The translations under genes and the position numbers were made by a program. This document shows, one piece after another, positions 22,284 through 35,286 of a stretch of 64,000 bases of DNA (within the stretch, counting starts at the first letter, position 1; every line of letters begins with the position of its first letter). The stretch covers positions 26,270,001 to 26,334,000 of the forward strand of contig JAWHQI010000004.1 of NCBI GenBank assembly GCA_033032865.1, written 5' to 3'. This stretch comes from Dactylorhiza incarnata. Taxonomy: Eukaryota > Streptophyta > Magnoliopsida > Asparagales > Orchidaceae. Under the pieces are notes generated by a model. It was not told the DNA's origin. It was given only the letters and a program-made list of their open reading frames with translations, and did not search any database.

Positions 22284-23564
22284 TGTTGGACATGTGTGTC
22301 ACATCCCTTTGTTTGAGAATAACAAATCCCAAATTACATTTGATCTTTCTGGTCGTGTGTTTATAGTGTGCAGTAACTATAGGTGCAATAATCCACAGGT
22401 AGAAAGCAGCTTGGAACCAACAAATTGAACTGGAGCACTACCGCCGGCGTTAGGGGTTAATGCAGGCGCTAACGCTACCGCCAGCGCTACCACTGGCGCT
22501 ATCTAGAGTTCGTGCAAAGCGCCGGGCCACCAACGGTTTCGCAACTGCTCCACACGAGCGCTATCACCAGCGCTAACGCTACCGCCTGCGCTATCTCAAG
22601 TTCGTGCACAGCGCCATGCCGCCGACGGTTTCGCAACCGCTCCACATGAACGCTACCGCAGGCGCTAGGAGCTACTACAGGCGCTATCTTCAAGTTCTAT
22701 AAATTGATGGGCTCTTTCTCGTTTTGGTTAATCCATCCTAGAGAGAGTGCTTGTGCAAAATTTCCAGAGCTGTTATGCTGCCATAGATGGATCTCCCACA
22801 AAAAGCTTAAGGAGAATTCTGGAGGAGGACTACGTCACGCTACATCTGAAGGACGATCGCTTCGACCTCGCTCATACTACAGCGATCCTTCATCCTGATC
22901 TTCAGAGATCTCATATAGGGAGTTTTATTATTTTTATCTTTATTTTCATTCCATATATTTTTGTAACCGTTTAGAGAATTCGCCTTGTGTTGGCAACTAG
23001 GTCTGGGTAGGACTTAGGGAGTAATTCGCCATGTGTTGGCGACTAGGTCTAGGTGATTAGATCTAGGGGGTGCTCGAGGCCATATCCGGGGAAGGATCGG
23101 CTAGAGCGGCTTGAGGCCATATCCGGGTAAGGATAGGCTAAAGCCAACCGGTTTGTGGGGATACAAGTCGGTATAGAAAAGGAAAAGATATTTACATTTG
23201 TTCGCCTCCGATTTCTAGCGATATTGAAATCAAATTTATGTAGACACCTTTTTATATAAATACAATCATGTCTCTATTTGTGTTTACCTGATTTCTCTCC
23301 ATTGGCGTTATCTCTAAAATATTGTTTACTAAGTTTTCAATTCTAATTACTTTATCTAAATTGTTTAGTTCAATCTCTTTCATCATAAAACAACTTAGTA
23401 CTTGTTTCTAAAATTGGTTATTATGATATTCTCACAAATTAGCAAAATTATTATTTTACCTTTCTCATATTATAAAACAATTTAGTAATTTTCATAACAT
23501 TGTTACAAAGAATTTTTATTCCCTTATTCACCAACCCCTTCTAAGGGCGCCAATCGATCCAACA
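22284..23564 (+). mobile_element. Solo copia LTR (C family, 1281 bp)
   Basis: TGTTGG...CCAACA, flanked by perfect 5-bp duplications CATAT (22279-22283 and 23565-23569). It is related to the LTR of element C. There is no interior, so it arose by recombination between the LTRs of a full element. A TATA box (CTATAAAT, 22697-22704) directly follows the GCTACCGC array. Confidence 0.93.
22432..22690 (+). repeat. GCTACCGCC/GGCGCTA array in the solo LTR
   Basis: About twelve copies of CGCTACCGCC and its complement-like GGCGCTA, alternating so that neighbours can pair. Two blocks also share TTCGTGCA...GCGC and GGTTTCGCAAC sequences. The array ends within 10 bp of the TATA box. Confidence 0.88.
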
Positions 23565-23569
23565 CATAT

Positions 23570-23895
23570 GACCTTCACACAGGGGATGAGTCAGATGAAC
23601 TCACAGGGGATGAACTTAAGAGATCCTTGGAACTGATGAAATTTAAAAAGGACAAGCCTACCAATCTGAAAAAGGTGGACCTTGGTGAAGAGCACAGATT
23701 TCTGGCTGATGTAGTGAGGAAAGTATTGTTGTGTAAGATCTCTGCACATGATGCCATACCAAGGCAACAACTTCAGACAATGGGAGCACTGGTACTTAAG
23801 AAGAAGGTAAACTGGGGAAGATTGCTCCTGAAGATGATTGGGCACAAATATGCCCACAAGGAAAATGCATATATGAGAATTATGAGTCAAGTCCT
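23570..23895 (+). pseudogene. ORF3 of element E3, middle piece
   Basis: Open frame carrying the most conserved part of the ORF3 domain. It shares with D the sequence KVLLCK, then an HD pair nine residues later, then a (K/R)(K/R)V(D/N)WG motif. It is interrupted at 23896 by LARD1 (target duplication GTCCT, 23891-23895) and resumes at 35287. Confidence 0.85.
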
Positions 23896-23959
23896 TAAAA
23901 CATCCCATTTCTTGCTAGACCCCTCAGAGACGTTTTGACTCGCCTTGGGTCGGTTTTGG

Positions 23960-24490
23960 GCAAGGGAGGATTCCGTTCGACAAACGTCGAAGGGGAAGCT
24001 GCATTCGACAAAAGTCGAAGGGGCAGCTGAGTTCGACGAAGTTTAGGCTTCCTGCGTTTGACGAAGTTTAGGCTTCCTCCGTTCGACGAACGTCGAAGGG
24101 GCAGCTGCGTTCGACAAAGTTTAGGCTTCCTGCTTTCGACGAAGTTTAGGCTTCCTGCAGTCAACGAATTAGAGGCTTTCAGCGGTAGACGAATTAGAGG
24201 CTTTCAGCAGTCGACGATTTAGAGGCTTTCAGCGGTCGACGAAATATATTTATTCAAGCGGTCGACGAAATTTAATTAGGCAGCGTTCGACTAAGTTGCA
24301 GCGCTCGACAAAATTGAAATAGGCAGCGTTCGACTAAGTTCGGGCAGCGTTCGACGAAAATCCTAGCGTTCGACGAAAATTGCAGCGTTCAACGAAAGTG
24401 TCGTTCGACGAAAGCGTTGCAGTGTCGTTCGACGAACGTCGAACAAAGTTGAAGCGTTCGACGAAATTGCCGTTTCCGTTCGACGAATCT
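23960..24490 (+). repeat. GTTCGACGAA array in U3 of LARD1 (5' LTR)
   Basis: About 25 copies of GCGTTCGACGAA or GCGGTCGACGAA, separated by two main linkers (one TTTAGGCTTCCT-like, one TTAGAGGCTTTCA-like). It ends about 40 bp before the TATA-like box. The corresponding array in the 3' LTR is at 31270-31900 and has a different copy number. Confidence 0.92.
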
Positions 24491-25369
24491 AGGCAACCTT
24501 TCTGCCATCATCCGGTAAAGCCTGAATGCTTATATTTTAGGCTAGAAGTGGAATTAAAAGTCAATAGATGGCTGGCACAAGTCTTGGAACTTGGAGATTT
24601 CATTAAATGCACATTAATGTTCTCTCTCTCTTCATTCTCCATTAAGACAAAAATGCAGAACACATAAAGGGCTGATCTTCTAATGAGAGAACTATTCATC
24701 TTCTTCTCCTTCTTCTTTTTCTTCATCTTCTTCTTCATCCCTTAAGGTGTTTATTTAGGGTTCTTGAAGGAGCAAGCTTGGAGAGGAATTTGAAGCTTGG
24801 CCGACCACCACCATGCTTCCATCAAATGAGCTCCAACCATGGTCGTAAAATAAGGTGACTTCCTCCCCTCTCCTCTGGTGCTATCCTCTTAGATCACAAT
24901 AGGAGAAATGAAGGCTCAAGATAGCTTCTCGTGTGAGCTTAAATGGAGTTTCCTTAGGAAGACCAAGTCGGAACCTCAAATTTAGGGCACCGTTCGCCGC
25001 GAGGTTCTTGGAATCATTTCTTCTCATCAAAAGGAAGAGATGGGATTTGATTTGTTGCAAACCCATGGTCGTTGAGGGAGAGAGTGAGGGGAGTGATTAT
25101 GTAAGGATTTTAAAGGTGTAATGACCTAGCATTTGTTTGAGAAGATGATGAATAGTCCCTTGCTAAGTAGTGTTTAATTTATATCTGTTGTGATAAAAAT
25201 GATGTATAACCCCATGTTAATTATGTTTTTAACTATATATTATGCGATAAAGGTGATGATAGCCCCCTTGCTAAAGAAGTTTCAATTTATAACATTTCAC
25301 TTGGTTATTAAGGGATGAATTGGTGCGCAGCTGTGTTCAAGCCAATTCTTAGGTTTGATCCCGCTAGAA

Positions 25370-25860
25370 CTAGGCTTCGGGATCAACATGAAAGTTGTAT
25401 CCATCAGAAAGAGCTTTCCGACGATAGGTCACCCGTTTTCTAAAGTGCCCTATCGCTCCCTAAAGGTCCAGTCGAGTGGACTGTCCAGAAAGCTGGAATG
25501 TGGTTAAGTGTGTGCTGTTTTGCTGTCCAGATTATTGTAGTTGACTTCAGAGCAGATTTTAGTTAGAAGCCACTTGGATCTGGGTTTGGGACTCAACATG
25601 AAAGTTGTAGCCCTCGGAAAGAGCTTTCCGACGATAGGTCACCCGTTTTTTGTAGTGCCCTGTATCTTCCTAAAGGTCCAGTCGAGTGGACTTTCCAGAA
25701 AAGCTGGAATGTGGTTAAGTGTGTGATGTTTTGCTGTCCAGATTATTGTAGTTGACTTCAAAGCAGATTTTAGGTAGGAGCCACTTGGATCTTGGTTTAG
25801 GACTCAACATGAATGTTGTAGCCCATGGTGAGAGCTTTCCAATATGGGGTGTCACATAAT
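25370..25860 (+). repeat. Tandem ~200-bp repeats in the LARD1 LTR
   Basis: Two and a half units, each containing ACTCAACATGAAAGTTGTAG, a GAGCTTTCCGACGATAGGTC segment, CCAGTCGAGTGGACT and a TGTCCAGATTATTGTAGTTG segment. The 3' LTR has the same series (about 32790-33290), with a small extra internal duplication near 33045-33115. Confidence 0.88.
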
Positions 25861-27851
25861 TTGGGGTGGAGTAGAACTCCCAGAAATTCAGTTTTGTTAA
25901 TCAGCGTCGTTGTAGTTTGAATAGCGATAATTTTTGGGAGATCTTTTATAATACTTGTCTGATGCTCTTAACAATTGGTAGAAATCAAATTGATGATATT
26001 GTGCTGAACTCTGTTGAATTTCATGAGTTTTGGGAGGATACTTGTTGTCATTTTGCCAATCATAGTTCTTTCCCGCATTGCTCCGTAAATAATAATTGGG
26101 AATGCCGACGGGGCTAATATTTGGTGAGAATGTCCATAACAAGCTAGCGGAACTACGGTAGAAGTTTTAGCAAGGCTCGGTTTGTTATGGGTTCTTAATT
26201 AAATATATTATCGTAAAATATTATGCTGCTGAACTCAGTTAGAGACTGAAAATGAATAACCAAGTTGGGCTTCAGAGAACAAAGTTTTGTCTTGAAATGG
26301 AAGGGTGATATCATAAAGTAAGTTGGAAACGCAAGTAGCCCGGTGGGGTCAAGGGTGTGAATTCCCTAGTTCATGAACATCATTTAGAATGTTTGTCATA
26401 ATATTTGCACACCACCGCACGAGAGTTGTGACAACTCGGGATGGGTAGCATCGGCTAAACGTGCAAGATGTGAAATGTAATAAGACTCCGCTTGGGGGTC
26501 CTTGGGTGCTTATGAGCACAGGTGTTCATGGTGATGTATGGATCTTGGATGGAGGATTACTTGTTGCGGGTCTACGGGCTTGCTAGTCGTGACACCGACA
26601 GAAGCCGACAGTTAGACTCTAGACCGGTTGGGTTGGACTCTTGGTGCTCACCTACCCAAGTCCCCTTCTGTGTCCTTGAAGGCTCCGCTGTGTGTTCTTA
26701 GCGTCGAGCAGTACGCAGGGTCTCCGCTGTGTGTTCTTAGCGTCGAGGCGTACAGAGGCCTAGGACTGGTAGTGTTCATACCCTCCTAGTAGTGGAGGAG
26801 CTCGTTCCACTGTCTCCGTATGGCCACGACGGGAGATGCCTCAGCGGTTAACTACCCCTCAAAAAGCGAGAACTAAAGGTCTATGTCGACATAGCAACTT
26901 TGCATGGGTGAGTCATCATATCATAATCATTGCATTGCATTCATTCTTCATCTTTGCATTCATCCATCATAATCATAGCATTGCACCGCATCGGGTCCAT
27001 CATATAAATTAGTATGGGCTCTTTTATATGATGGGTCCCAGATTGGAAACCTTAACTTATAAGTTTGTATGGGCATTCATATAAGTTATGGTACGAAACT
27101 GCTAACTTCTGTGCTATTTCACTACTTGCTTACACTCTGTCATTGCCATATTACTTATTAGTTGTGCTTCTTATACATTGGATATGCTACTTCTTATACA
27201 CTAGTTGTGCTTCTTATTACTTGTTACTTACTGCACTGTTATTTCTGTACCTGTTAGTTTGAGTTATTACAAGTACTTGGGTACTTATACAACCGACATA
27301 TATGAACAACCATTCCTGTCACCTGCTTTGTATATTATTGCTTATATTGCAGTTTTTCTTCCTTTCCTACCACTCGGTTCCTTGGAGTTGCCGGGGGAGC
27401 GTATGTGAAGCCACTTAGTCTTTATGACTAACGGTTGTTACATCCCTCTTTTTAGGTGCGCACCCTGGGACAGTAGTGCACAGTACTGAAGGAGGATAGT
27501 TAGGTCAGGACGACAGGGCCGGAGACCCCGATACCCTCACTATCGTCGGTGACCGATGTGAACGCAGTTTGAGATGTAGCCCTTGGGGCATTTAGCTTGA
27601 TACTCTGACACTTTTGCAGGAGCTCTCGGAGCTTCTCATCTTTTGTACTTATTTGGACTCTTTACTTATGTGAATTTATGGCTTCTTGTTTTTAGTTTAT
27701 TGATGGGTTGGCGCTGTTCAGTTGGTTTGGCCGGCAGGATAGGCGTCTTGTGGGGGAGGCTAGCTCGTGTGATGGCGCTTCCGCAAGGCGGCTGTCCTGG
27801 GCATAAGACTCCCCTCGGCCGTGTTTTGTGTTCCGGGAGGGGGGTTTTACA

Positions 27852-30800
27852 AATGGTATCAGCTTGCAACGATCCTGAGATAAAGAAGTCCATTAACTAT
27901 TGGGCCACCCTGTTAGCTAAATCGGTTTGAGGGCAAACTGATGCAGCGGAAGCGGTGGTGTGCCCATGTGTGATTCACATTAAGTATGTCCACTTTTTCC
28001 TATAGGAAGTGCCAACCTAAGCCAAACTCGTACCCTTACGTATAGATGTTGGCTCATTCCGAGACAGTAATTGGTATTCCCATTCCAACAATTAGAGTTG
28101 GTTTGGCATAGGATTGATGCCAACCTAACTAGGATACCTTTTTGGTCGACTTAGCGGGATATGTCGTGACGTACCCTAGCCTTATATTGATCTTGGGGAT
28201 GATTGGGCCAAGCAATAAGTGACCTTGAGCGACTAATGGAAGAGTTTAACGTGAGTGTAAATGCTAGAGACTCACACCCTGAGAATCCTATCCCAGATAT
28301 GGAGTAATATTATCACCTTACCCAAAAAATTTTAGGGCAATCTCAAAGAGATTGGTGCCTATAGTCTATTATCAGCTTAGTAAGAAACCACCAAGCTTGT
28401 CTTTTATACTGTATGTGGATACCTCTCATTTCTGTTTATGTAGAAGGTTTCATATGGAGAAGATATGATAAGAATTCGGATCCAGAGAAGGCTCATTTTG
28501 GGACGAATATGTTATATTGGTGATAGAAGAAACTCAGTCGAAGAGATGCGGGGGCTTATCTCTTCATTTATTTGGCTAATTATGTACCGTCTTGGGTTCC
28601 TTGAGGGTTTAAAATCGTTGTAATTTTTGACATTTGAAGTGGAGACCCTTGAAGAGTTAATTCACCTTAAGCAAGACAGACTGCAAAGGCCATATTCGGG
28701 TTGATAGGAATTTTTATTAGCAAAATAAGAGAGGAAAGCTTATTGAAGATGATAATCTTCTCTATATTGTTCTAAGATTATGTGGATAAGTAACGAGGAG
28801 AGTAGTAAATTAACGCTTGGGGGATTGAAGTTATGTTGTAATAACAATATGGCTGGGAAGTTAATGAACATTTGTGCATGCATTGTTGGTATGATGATAA
28901 ACTACCCCTGAGTTTGGAAATTTGTGGTGAACATTCCCTTAGTGTTGTAATTACTTGGCATTTGGGAAATTAATAAGTGTTCGGCGGTGCAGTCAACAAG
29001 TTTCATATGACTTGATTGATGATCTAAAATCTGAAAAGTTTTTATAAAATAAGCATGCATACCATGGATGATCGTTGGCAGGGATGGTAGGGCGCTTGTA
29101 ATGGATTTGATTTAGTTTATCATATCGTAAAGTATGCCCTACTTTTGGTAGTCTGCTTAACTCGTGTCGAAGGGAAAATCATCCCGTGCCTTGCGCCTTG
29201 GTTCATGTTAAGCTCAAACATATATAAATGTACCCGGTGATTGGATGTTATTTGTCCATGCTCTCATTACAATGAGATGCAGCTTGGTCGTCGCCGTAAA
29301 ATTTGAATTTTCTACATCATGGCTAATATATAAGTGCGTCGATACGGGGATCTATGGGGTAACAACTCTAAGTCGAGGAAGATATGCCCTTAAGGTTTGT
29401 GCCCATACGTGAGATGAACGTACCTTATGGGCGGTGGAAGAAATTTAGTCCAAAAATGTATGGGGGCTTGTCCCTTTGTTTATTGGCCTAGCGGATGGAC
29501 CAATTGGGATTCTACCAGGAGTCGAAAATCTTGTGGCCTGCTTCGCTTAGCCTTGCTACAATGAGTTTTTCCCTCTTAAGTCGTTTCAAGCCGTTGATAT
29601 TGGAAATTTGGCACTCCTTGATGAATGTGTTCATCTTAAGCAAGGGGGATGATTGAACATCAAGTTTTGGTTTGCGGTGAGTTCACTCCCAGAGTATTAG
29701 AGGTGAGTAGCTAAAGGATGAGCAGGTCTTCACTCTAATCGAAGACTATTCAGAGAAGTAAACTGTAACGTAGCATTGTAGTGTCCCTCAAGCATCAAAG
29801 GTCGATCTGACGACCGCATGACAAATTTTGGGGGACGCCTTAAAGTTTGTTAAGGGGGAATTGTATCGATTGCTGATCAGAGAGGTGTGTTTACAAGCGT
29901 CCAATTTAAGATAAAGAATACGAAATTGTAGCACCTGTGGTGCTAAGGCATTGTTACGTGATTTGTTAGGTTGACAAATTCGTACAATTGCATTATAAAT
30001 GTGTGTAGTAATTTTCGGATCATGTGAAATCACGAGACGTATGCTAAACCTTGTGAGGTGTGAACAAGTGACGAGTGTTTGTACTCAGTATTATACATGT
30101 ATACACTAAACCCATGTAGAAGCCTTGTTGGCTTATCCACCTTGTCCGACGCGTGTCTAGGAGACAAATGTGATTACCCTCAACTTGACCTCTGATTCTC
30201 AGGAATTCAGAGTAGTTGTGTCGATGCACTGGATGGCGTATTTAATGTTTTGGGTTATAGTAAGCCAAGTAAGAGTACTGCGGAAGTGTGCTGAAGACTC
30301 ATGGCAGGCGGGAATGAAATTGGTGCAAGAAATTCTTCTCTTTTCCCCCTCTTTCTCCTTTATCCCCTTCCTCCTTGTGGTGTAGTTGTGGTTTGGAGTT
30401 GTTTTCTTTTTCTTGGGCTGCTGTATGCAATTAAAATCTTAAGAGCTGCTATATATTTACATATATATATATATATATATATGTATGATCTTTTTCGGTT
30501 TGGGGGCTACTGTATGTTTATAAAATTTCTGGGGCTATATATAAATTTATTCTGATTTTGGGTTATACTTTTCTTCTCCTTCTTGACGAGCTGATATCAT
30601 GGTTGATAACTGCTGTTATGCAATTGTATTCCTTTTCCCTTCCTCTTTCCTGTTGCTCTTCTGGTATGGGACTATGCTGGCAGATCTTTACTTGATCCTT
30701 AATTTGGGAGGGGCTGCTGTAATAATGTTTTGATTTGGGGATGCTTCATATGTGTTCTTGTTGGGGGCTGCTTCTTAAGTTTTATCTAATTGGCGCTGCT

Positions 30801-31199
30801 GTTTATATGCTCTAAATGGGGGGGGGGGGCTGCTTTGTACTTATATGGTCCTATTAGCTATATACCAATATTTCCATCCTGTTTGGTTTTGCTTTGGTGC
30901 TGCATATAGTTCTATCAGGATTATTTTTGTTTGGGACTGTTATGTGTAGTTTCTATTAGCTATTGTTGAAATAGTGTGAGTCACTATTGATTTGTATGAC
31001 TGTACAAGACAAGAGCGCTCACACAATCTAGACCCTATGTATAAATCATAGCGATTGGGAATGTATAAATGAGCTTGATATTGTTAAGGGTGAATCATTC
31101 GTGATTGCATACGGTGAGTATGTTTCAATCCCATATGGAAGACCCTCGTAACCCCAACCTAAATTTCGGGGACGAAATTGTTTCTTCATTTATTGGATT
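27852..31199 (+). other. Non-coding interior of LARD1
   Basis: Only short, unconserved reading frames. It is nevertheless conserved as DNA: for example 29060-29470 aligns with the minus strand of the LARD2 interior (about 50690-51110), including the segments around GGTAGGGCGCTTG and TTGGTTCATGT. A module ending in CTTCATTTATTGG or close variants recurs at about 28560, 29480 and 31180. Microsatellite AT run at 30462-30482 and a G10 run at about 30818. Confidence 0.8.
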
Positions 31200-34100
31200 T
31201 GTAACATCCCATTTCGCGCTAGACCCCTCGGAGACGTTTTGACTCGCCTTGGGTCGGTTTTGGGCAAGGGAGGATTCCGTTCGACGAACGTCGAAGGGGC
31301 AGCTGCATTCGACGAAATTCGAAGGGGTAGTTGCGTTCGACGAAGTTTAGGCTTCCTCCGTTCGACGAACGTCGAAGGGGCAGCTGCGTTCGACGAAGTT
31401 TAGGCTTCCTGCGTTCGACGAAGTTTAGGCTTCCTCCATTCAACGAACGTCGAAGGGGCAGCTGCATTCGACGAAAGTCAAAGGGGCAGCTGCGTTCGAC
31501 GAAAGTCGAAGGCGCAACTGCGTTCGACGAAGTTTAGGCTTCCTGCGTTCGACGAAGTTTAGGCTTCCTGCGGTCGACGAATTAGAGGCTTTCAGCGGTC
31601 GACGAATTAGAGGCTTTCAGCGGTCGACGAATTAGAGGCTTTCAGCGGTCGATGAAATATATTTATTCAAGCGGTCGACGAAATTGAATTAGGCAGCGTT
31701 CGACTAAGGTGCATCGCTCGACGAAATTGAAATAGGCAGCGTTCGACTAAGTTCGGGCAGCGTTCGACGAAAATCCTAGCGTTCAACGAAAATTGCAGCG
31801 TTGACGAAAGTGTCGTTCGACGAAAGCGTTGCAGTGTCGTTCGACGAACGTCGAACGAAGTTGAAGCGTTCGACGAAATTGCCGTTTCCGTTCGACGAAT
31901 CTGGGCAACCTTTCTGCCATCGTCCGGCAAAGCCTGAATGCTTATATTTTAGGATAGAAGTGGAATTAAAAGTCAATAGATGGCTGGCACAAGTCTTGGA
32001 ACTTGGAGATTTCATTAAATGCTCATTAATGTTCTCTCTCTCTCTTCATTCTCCATTAAACAAAAAATGCAGAACACATAAAGGGCTGATCTCCAAATCA
32101 GAGGACTATTCATCTTCTTCTTCTCCTTCTTCTTTTTCTTCATCTTCTTCTTCATCCCTTAAGGGGTTTATTTAGGGTTCTTGAAGGAGCAAGCTTGGAG
32201 AGGAATTTGGAGCTTGGCCGACCACCACCATGCTTCCATCAAGATGAGCTCCAACCATGGTCGTAAAATAAGGTGGCTTCCTCCCCTCTCCTCTGGTGCT
32301 AGCCTCTTAGATCACAATAGGAGTGATGAAGGCTCAAGAGAGCTTCTCGTGTGAGCTTAAATGGAGTTTCCTTAGGAAGACCAAGTCGGAACCTCAAATT
32401 TAGGGCACTGTTCGCCGCGAGGTTCTTGGAATCATTTCTTCTCTTCAAGAGGAAGAGATGAGATTTGATTTGGTGTAAACCCATGGTCGTTGAGGGAGAG
32501 AGTGAGGGGAGTGATAATGTAAGGATTTTAAAGGTGTAATGACCTAGAATTTGTTTGATAAGATGATGAATAGTCCCGTGTTAAGTAGTGTTTAATTTAT
32601 ATCTTTTGTGATAAAAATGATGTATAACCCCATGTTAATTATGTTTTTAACTATATATTATGCGATAAAGGTGATGATAGCCCCCTTGCTAAAGAAGTTT
32701 CAATTTATAACATTTCACTTGGTTATTAAGGGATGAATTGGTGCGCAGCTGGGTTCAAGCCAATTCTTAGGTTTGATCCCGCTAGAACTAGGCTTCGGGC
32801 TCAACATGAAAGTTGTAGCCCTCGGAAAGAGCATTCTGATGATAGGTCATCCATTTTCTGAAGTGCCTGTAGCTCCCTAAAGGTCCAGTCGAGTGGACTG
32901 TCCAGAAAGCTGGAATGTGGTTAAGTGTGTGCTGCTTTGCTGTCCAGATTAGTGTAGTTGACTTCAGAGCAGATTTTAGGTAGGAGCCACTTGGATCTGG
33001 GTTTAGAACTCAACATGAAAGTTGTAGCCCTCAGAAAGAGCTTTCCGACGATTGGTCAACAGTTTTCTGAAGTGCCTTTTCGGACGATTGGTCAACCGTT
33101 TTCTGAAGTGCCTTCTAGCTTCCTAAAGTTCCAGTCGAGTGGACTGTCCAGAAAAGCTGGAAAGTGGTTAAGTGTGTGCTGTTTTGCTATCCAGATTATT
33201 GTAGTTGACTTCAGAGCAGATTTTAGGTAGGAGCCACTTGGATCTGGGTTTAGGACTCAACATGAATATTGTAGCCCTTGGTGAGAGCTTTCCAAAATGG
33301 GGTGCCGCATAATTTGGGGTGGAGTAGAACTCCCAAAAATTCAGTTTTGTTTATCAGCGCCGTTGTAGTTTGAATAGCGATAATTTTTGGGAGATCTTTT
33401 ATAATACTTGTCTGATGCTCTTAACAATTGGTAGAAATCAAATTGATGATATTGTGCTGAACTCTGTTGAATTTCATGAGTTTTGGGAGGATACTTGTTG
33501 TCATTTTGCCAATCATAGTTCTTTCCCGCATTGCTCCGTAAATAATAATTGGGAATGCCGACGGGGCTAATTTTTGGTGAGAATGGCCATAACAAGCTAG
33601 CGGAACTACGGTAGAAGTTTTAGCAAGGCTCGGTTTGTTGTGTGTTCTTAATTAAATATATTGTTGTAAAATATTATGCTGCTGAACTCAGTTAGAGACT
33701 GAAAATGAATAACCAAGTTGAGCTTGGGAGAACAAAGAGTTGTCTTGAAATGGAAGGGTGATATCATAGTGTAAGTTGGAAATGCAAGTAGTCCGGTGGG
33801 GTCAAGGGTGTGAATTCCCTTGTTCATGAACGTCGTGTAGAATGTTTGTCATAATATTTGCACACCACCGCACGAGAATTGTGACAACTCCGGATGGGTA
33901 GCTTCGGCTAAACGTGCAAGATGTGAAATGTAATAAGACTCCGCTTGGGGGTCCTCGGGTGCTTATGAGCACGGGTGTGCATGGTGATGTATGGATCTTG
34001 GATGGAGGATTACTTGTGGCGGGTCTACGGGCTTGCTAGTCGTGACACCGACAGAAGCCGGCAGTTAGACTCTAGACCGATTGGGTTGTACTCTTGGTGC

Positions 34101-35286
34101 TCACCTACCCATGTCCCCTTCTGTGTCCTTGAAGGCTCCGCTGTGTGTTCTTAGTGTCGAGCAGTATGCAGGGTCTCCGCTATGTGTTCTTAGCATCGAG
34201 GCGTACAGAGGCCTAGGACTGGTAGTGTTCATACCCTCCTAGTAGTGGAGGAGCTCGTTCCACTATCTCTGTCTGGCCACGACGGGAGATGCCTGAGCGG
34301 TTAGCTACCCCTCAAAAAGCGAGAACTAAAGGTCTATGTCGACATAGCAACTTTGCATGGGTGAGTCATCATATCATAATCATTGCATTGCATTCATCCT
34401 TCATCTTTGCATTCATCCTTCATAATCATTGCATTGCACCGCATCGGGTCCGTCATATAAATTAGTATGGGCTCTTTTATATGATGGGTCCCAGATTGGA
34501 AACCTTAGCTTATAAGTTTGTATAGGCATTCATATAAGTTAAGGTACGATATGAACTGCTTACTTCTGTGCTATTTCACTACCTGCTTACACTCTGTCAT
34601 TGCCATATTACTTGTTAGTTGTGCATCTTATACATTGGATATGCTGCTTCTTATTACTTGTTACTTACTGCATTGTTATTTCTGTACCTGTTAGTTAGAG
34701 TTATTGCAAGTACTTGGGTACTTATACAACCGACATATATGAACAACCATTCCTGTCACCTGCTTTGTATATTATTGCTTATATTGCAACTTTTCTTCCT
34801 TTCCTACCACCCGGTGCCTTGGATTCGTCGGGGGTGCGGATATGAAGCCACTTAGTTTATGACTAATGGTTGCTACGTCCCTCTTTTTAGGTGCACACCC
34901 TGGGGCAGCAGCGCACAGTGCTGGAGGAGGATAGTCAGGTCAGGACGACAGGGACAGAGACCACGATACCCTCACTACCGTCGGTGACCGATGTGAGCGC
35001 AGTTTGAGATGTAACCCTTGGGGCATTTAGCTTGATACTCTGACACTTTTGCAGGAGCTCTCGGAGCTTCTCGTCTTTTTCACTTATTTGGACTCTTTAC
35101 TTATGTGAATTTATGGCTTCTTGTTTTTAGTTTATTGATGGGTTGGCGCTGTTCAGTTGGTTTGGCCGGCAGGATAGGCGTCTTGTGGGGGAGGCTAGCT
35201 CGTGTGCTGGCGCTTCCGCAAGGCGGCTGTCCTGGGCATAAGACTCCCCTCGGCCGTGTTTTGTGTTCCGGGAGGGGGGTTTTACA
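31200..35286 (+). repeat. 3' LTR of LARD1
   Basis: TGTAACATCCC...GGGTTTTACA, followed by the GTCCT duplication and the resumed ORF3 of E3. Array at 31270-31900, TATA-like box at about 31943-31952. It matches the 5' LTR with a few percent differences and array-length changes. Confidence 0.93.

Larger units (their letters stand above)
23896..27851 (+). repeat. 5' LTR of LARD1
   Basis: The first bases have drifted (TAAAACATCCC against TGTAACATCCC in the 3' copy). Contains the GTTCGACGAA array, a TATA-like TATATTTTAG (24531-24540), a CT/TTC-rich leader, tandem repeats (25370-25860), and a conserved U5 with GCCGGCAGGATAGGCGTCTT. Confidence 0.92.
23896..35286 (+). mobile_element. LARD1: complete long-LTR non-coding element (11.4 kb)
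   Basis: LTRs of 3956 bp (23896-27851) and 4087 bp (31200-35286) around a 3348-bp interior, flanked by the 5-bp duplication GTCCT (23891-23895 and 35287-35291). Primer site TGGTATCAG at 27854-27862. The 3' border carries AATTTCGGGGACGAAATT, typical of Tekay/Del gypsy elements, ahead of the LTR start TGTAACATCCC. No reading frame in the interior resembles gag or pol. Size and structure fit large retrotransposon derivatives. It must use Tekay-type proteins made elsewhere. Confidence 0.92.

Noticed and set aside
23960..24490. Heat-shock elements (GAAnnTTC) in the TTCGACGAA array
   Set aside because: The spacing between TTC and GAA is three bases, not the two of a canonical element.
27065..27408. 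Hydrophobic Tyr/Leu-rich frame as a membrane protein
   Set aside because: It lies inside the LARD1 LTR in low-complexity TTACT-rich sequence, and the 3' LTR copy breaks the frame.
31219..31930. Several open frames through the LARD1 array on both strands
   Set aside because: Openness comes from the repeat lacking stop codons; no conservation of protein between the two LTR copies beyond the DNA repeat.
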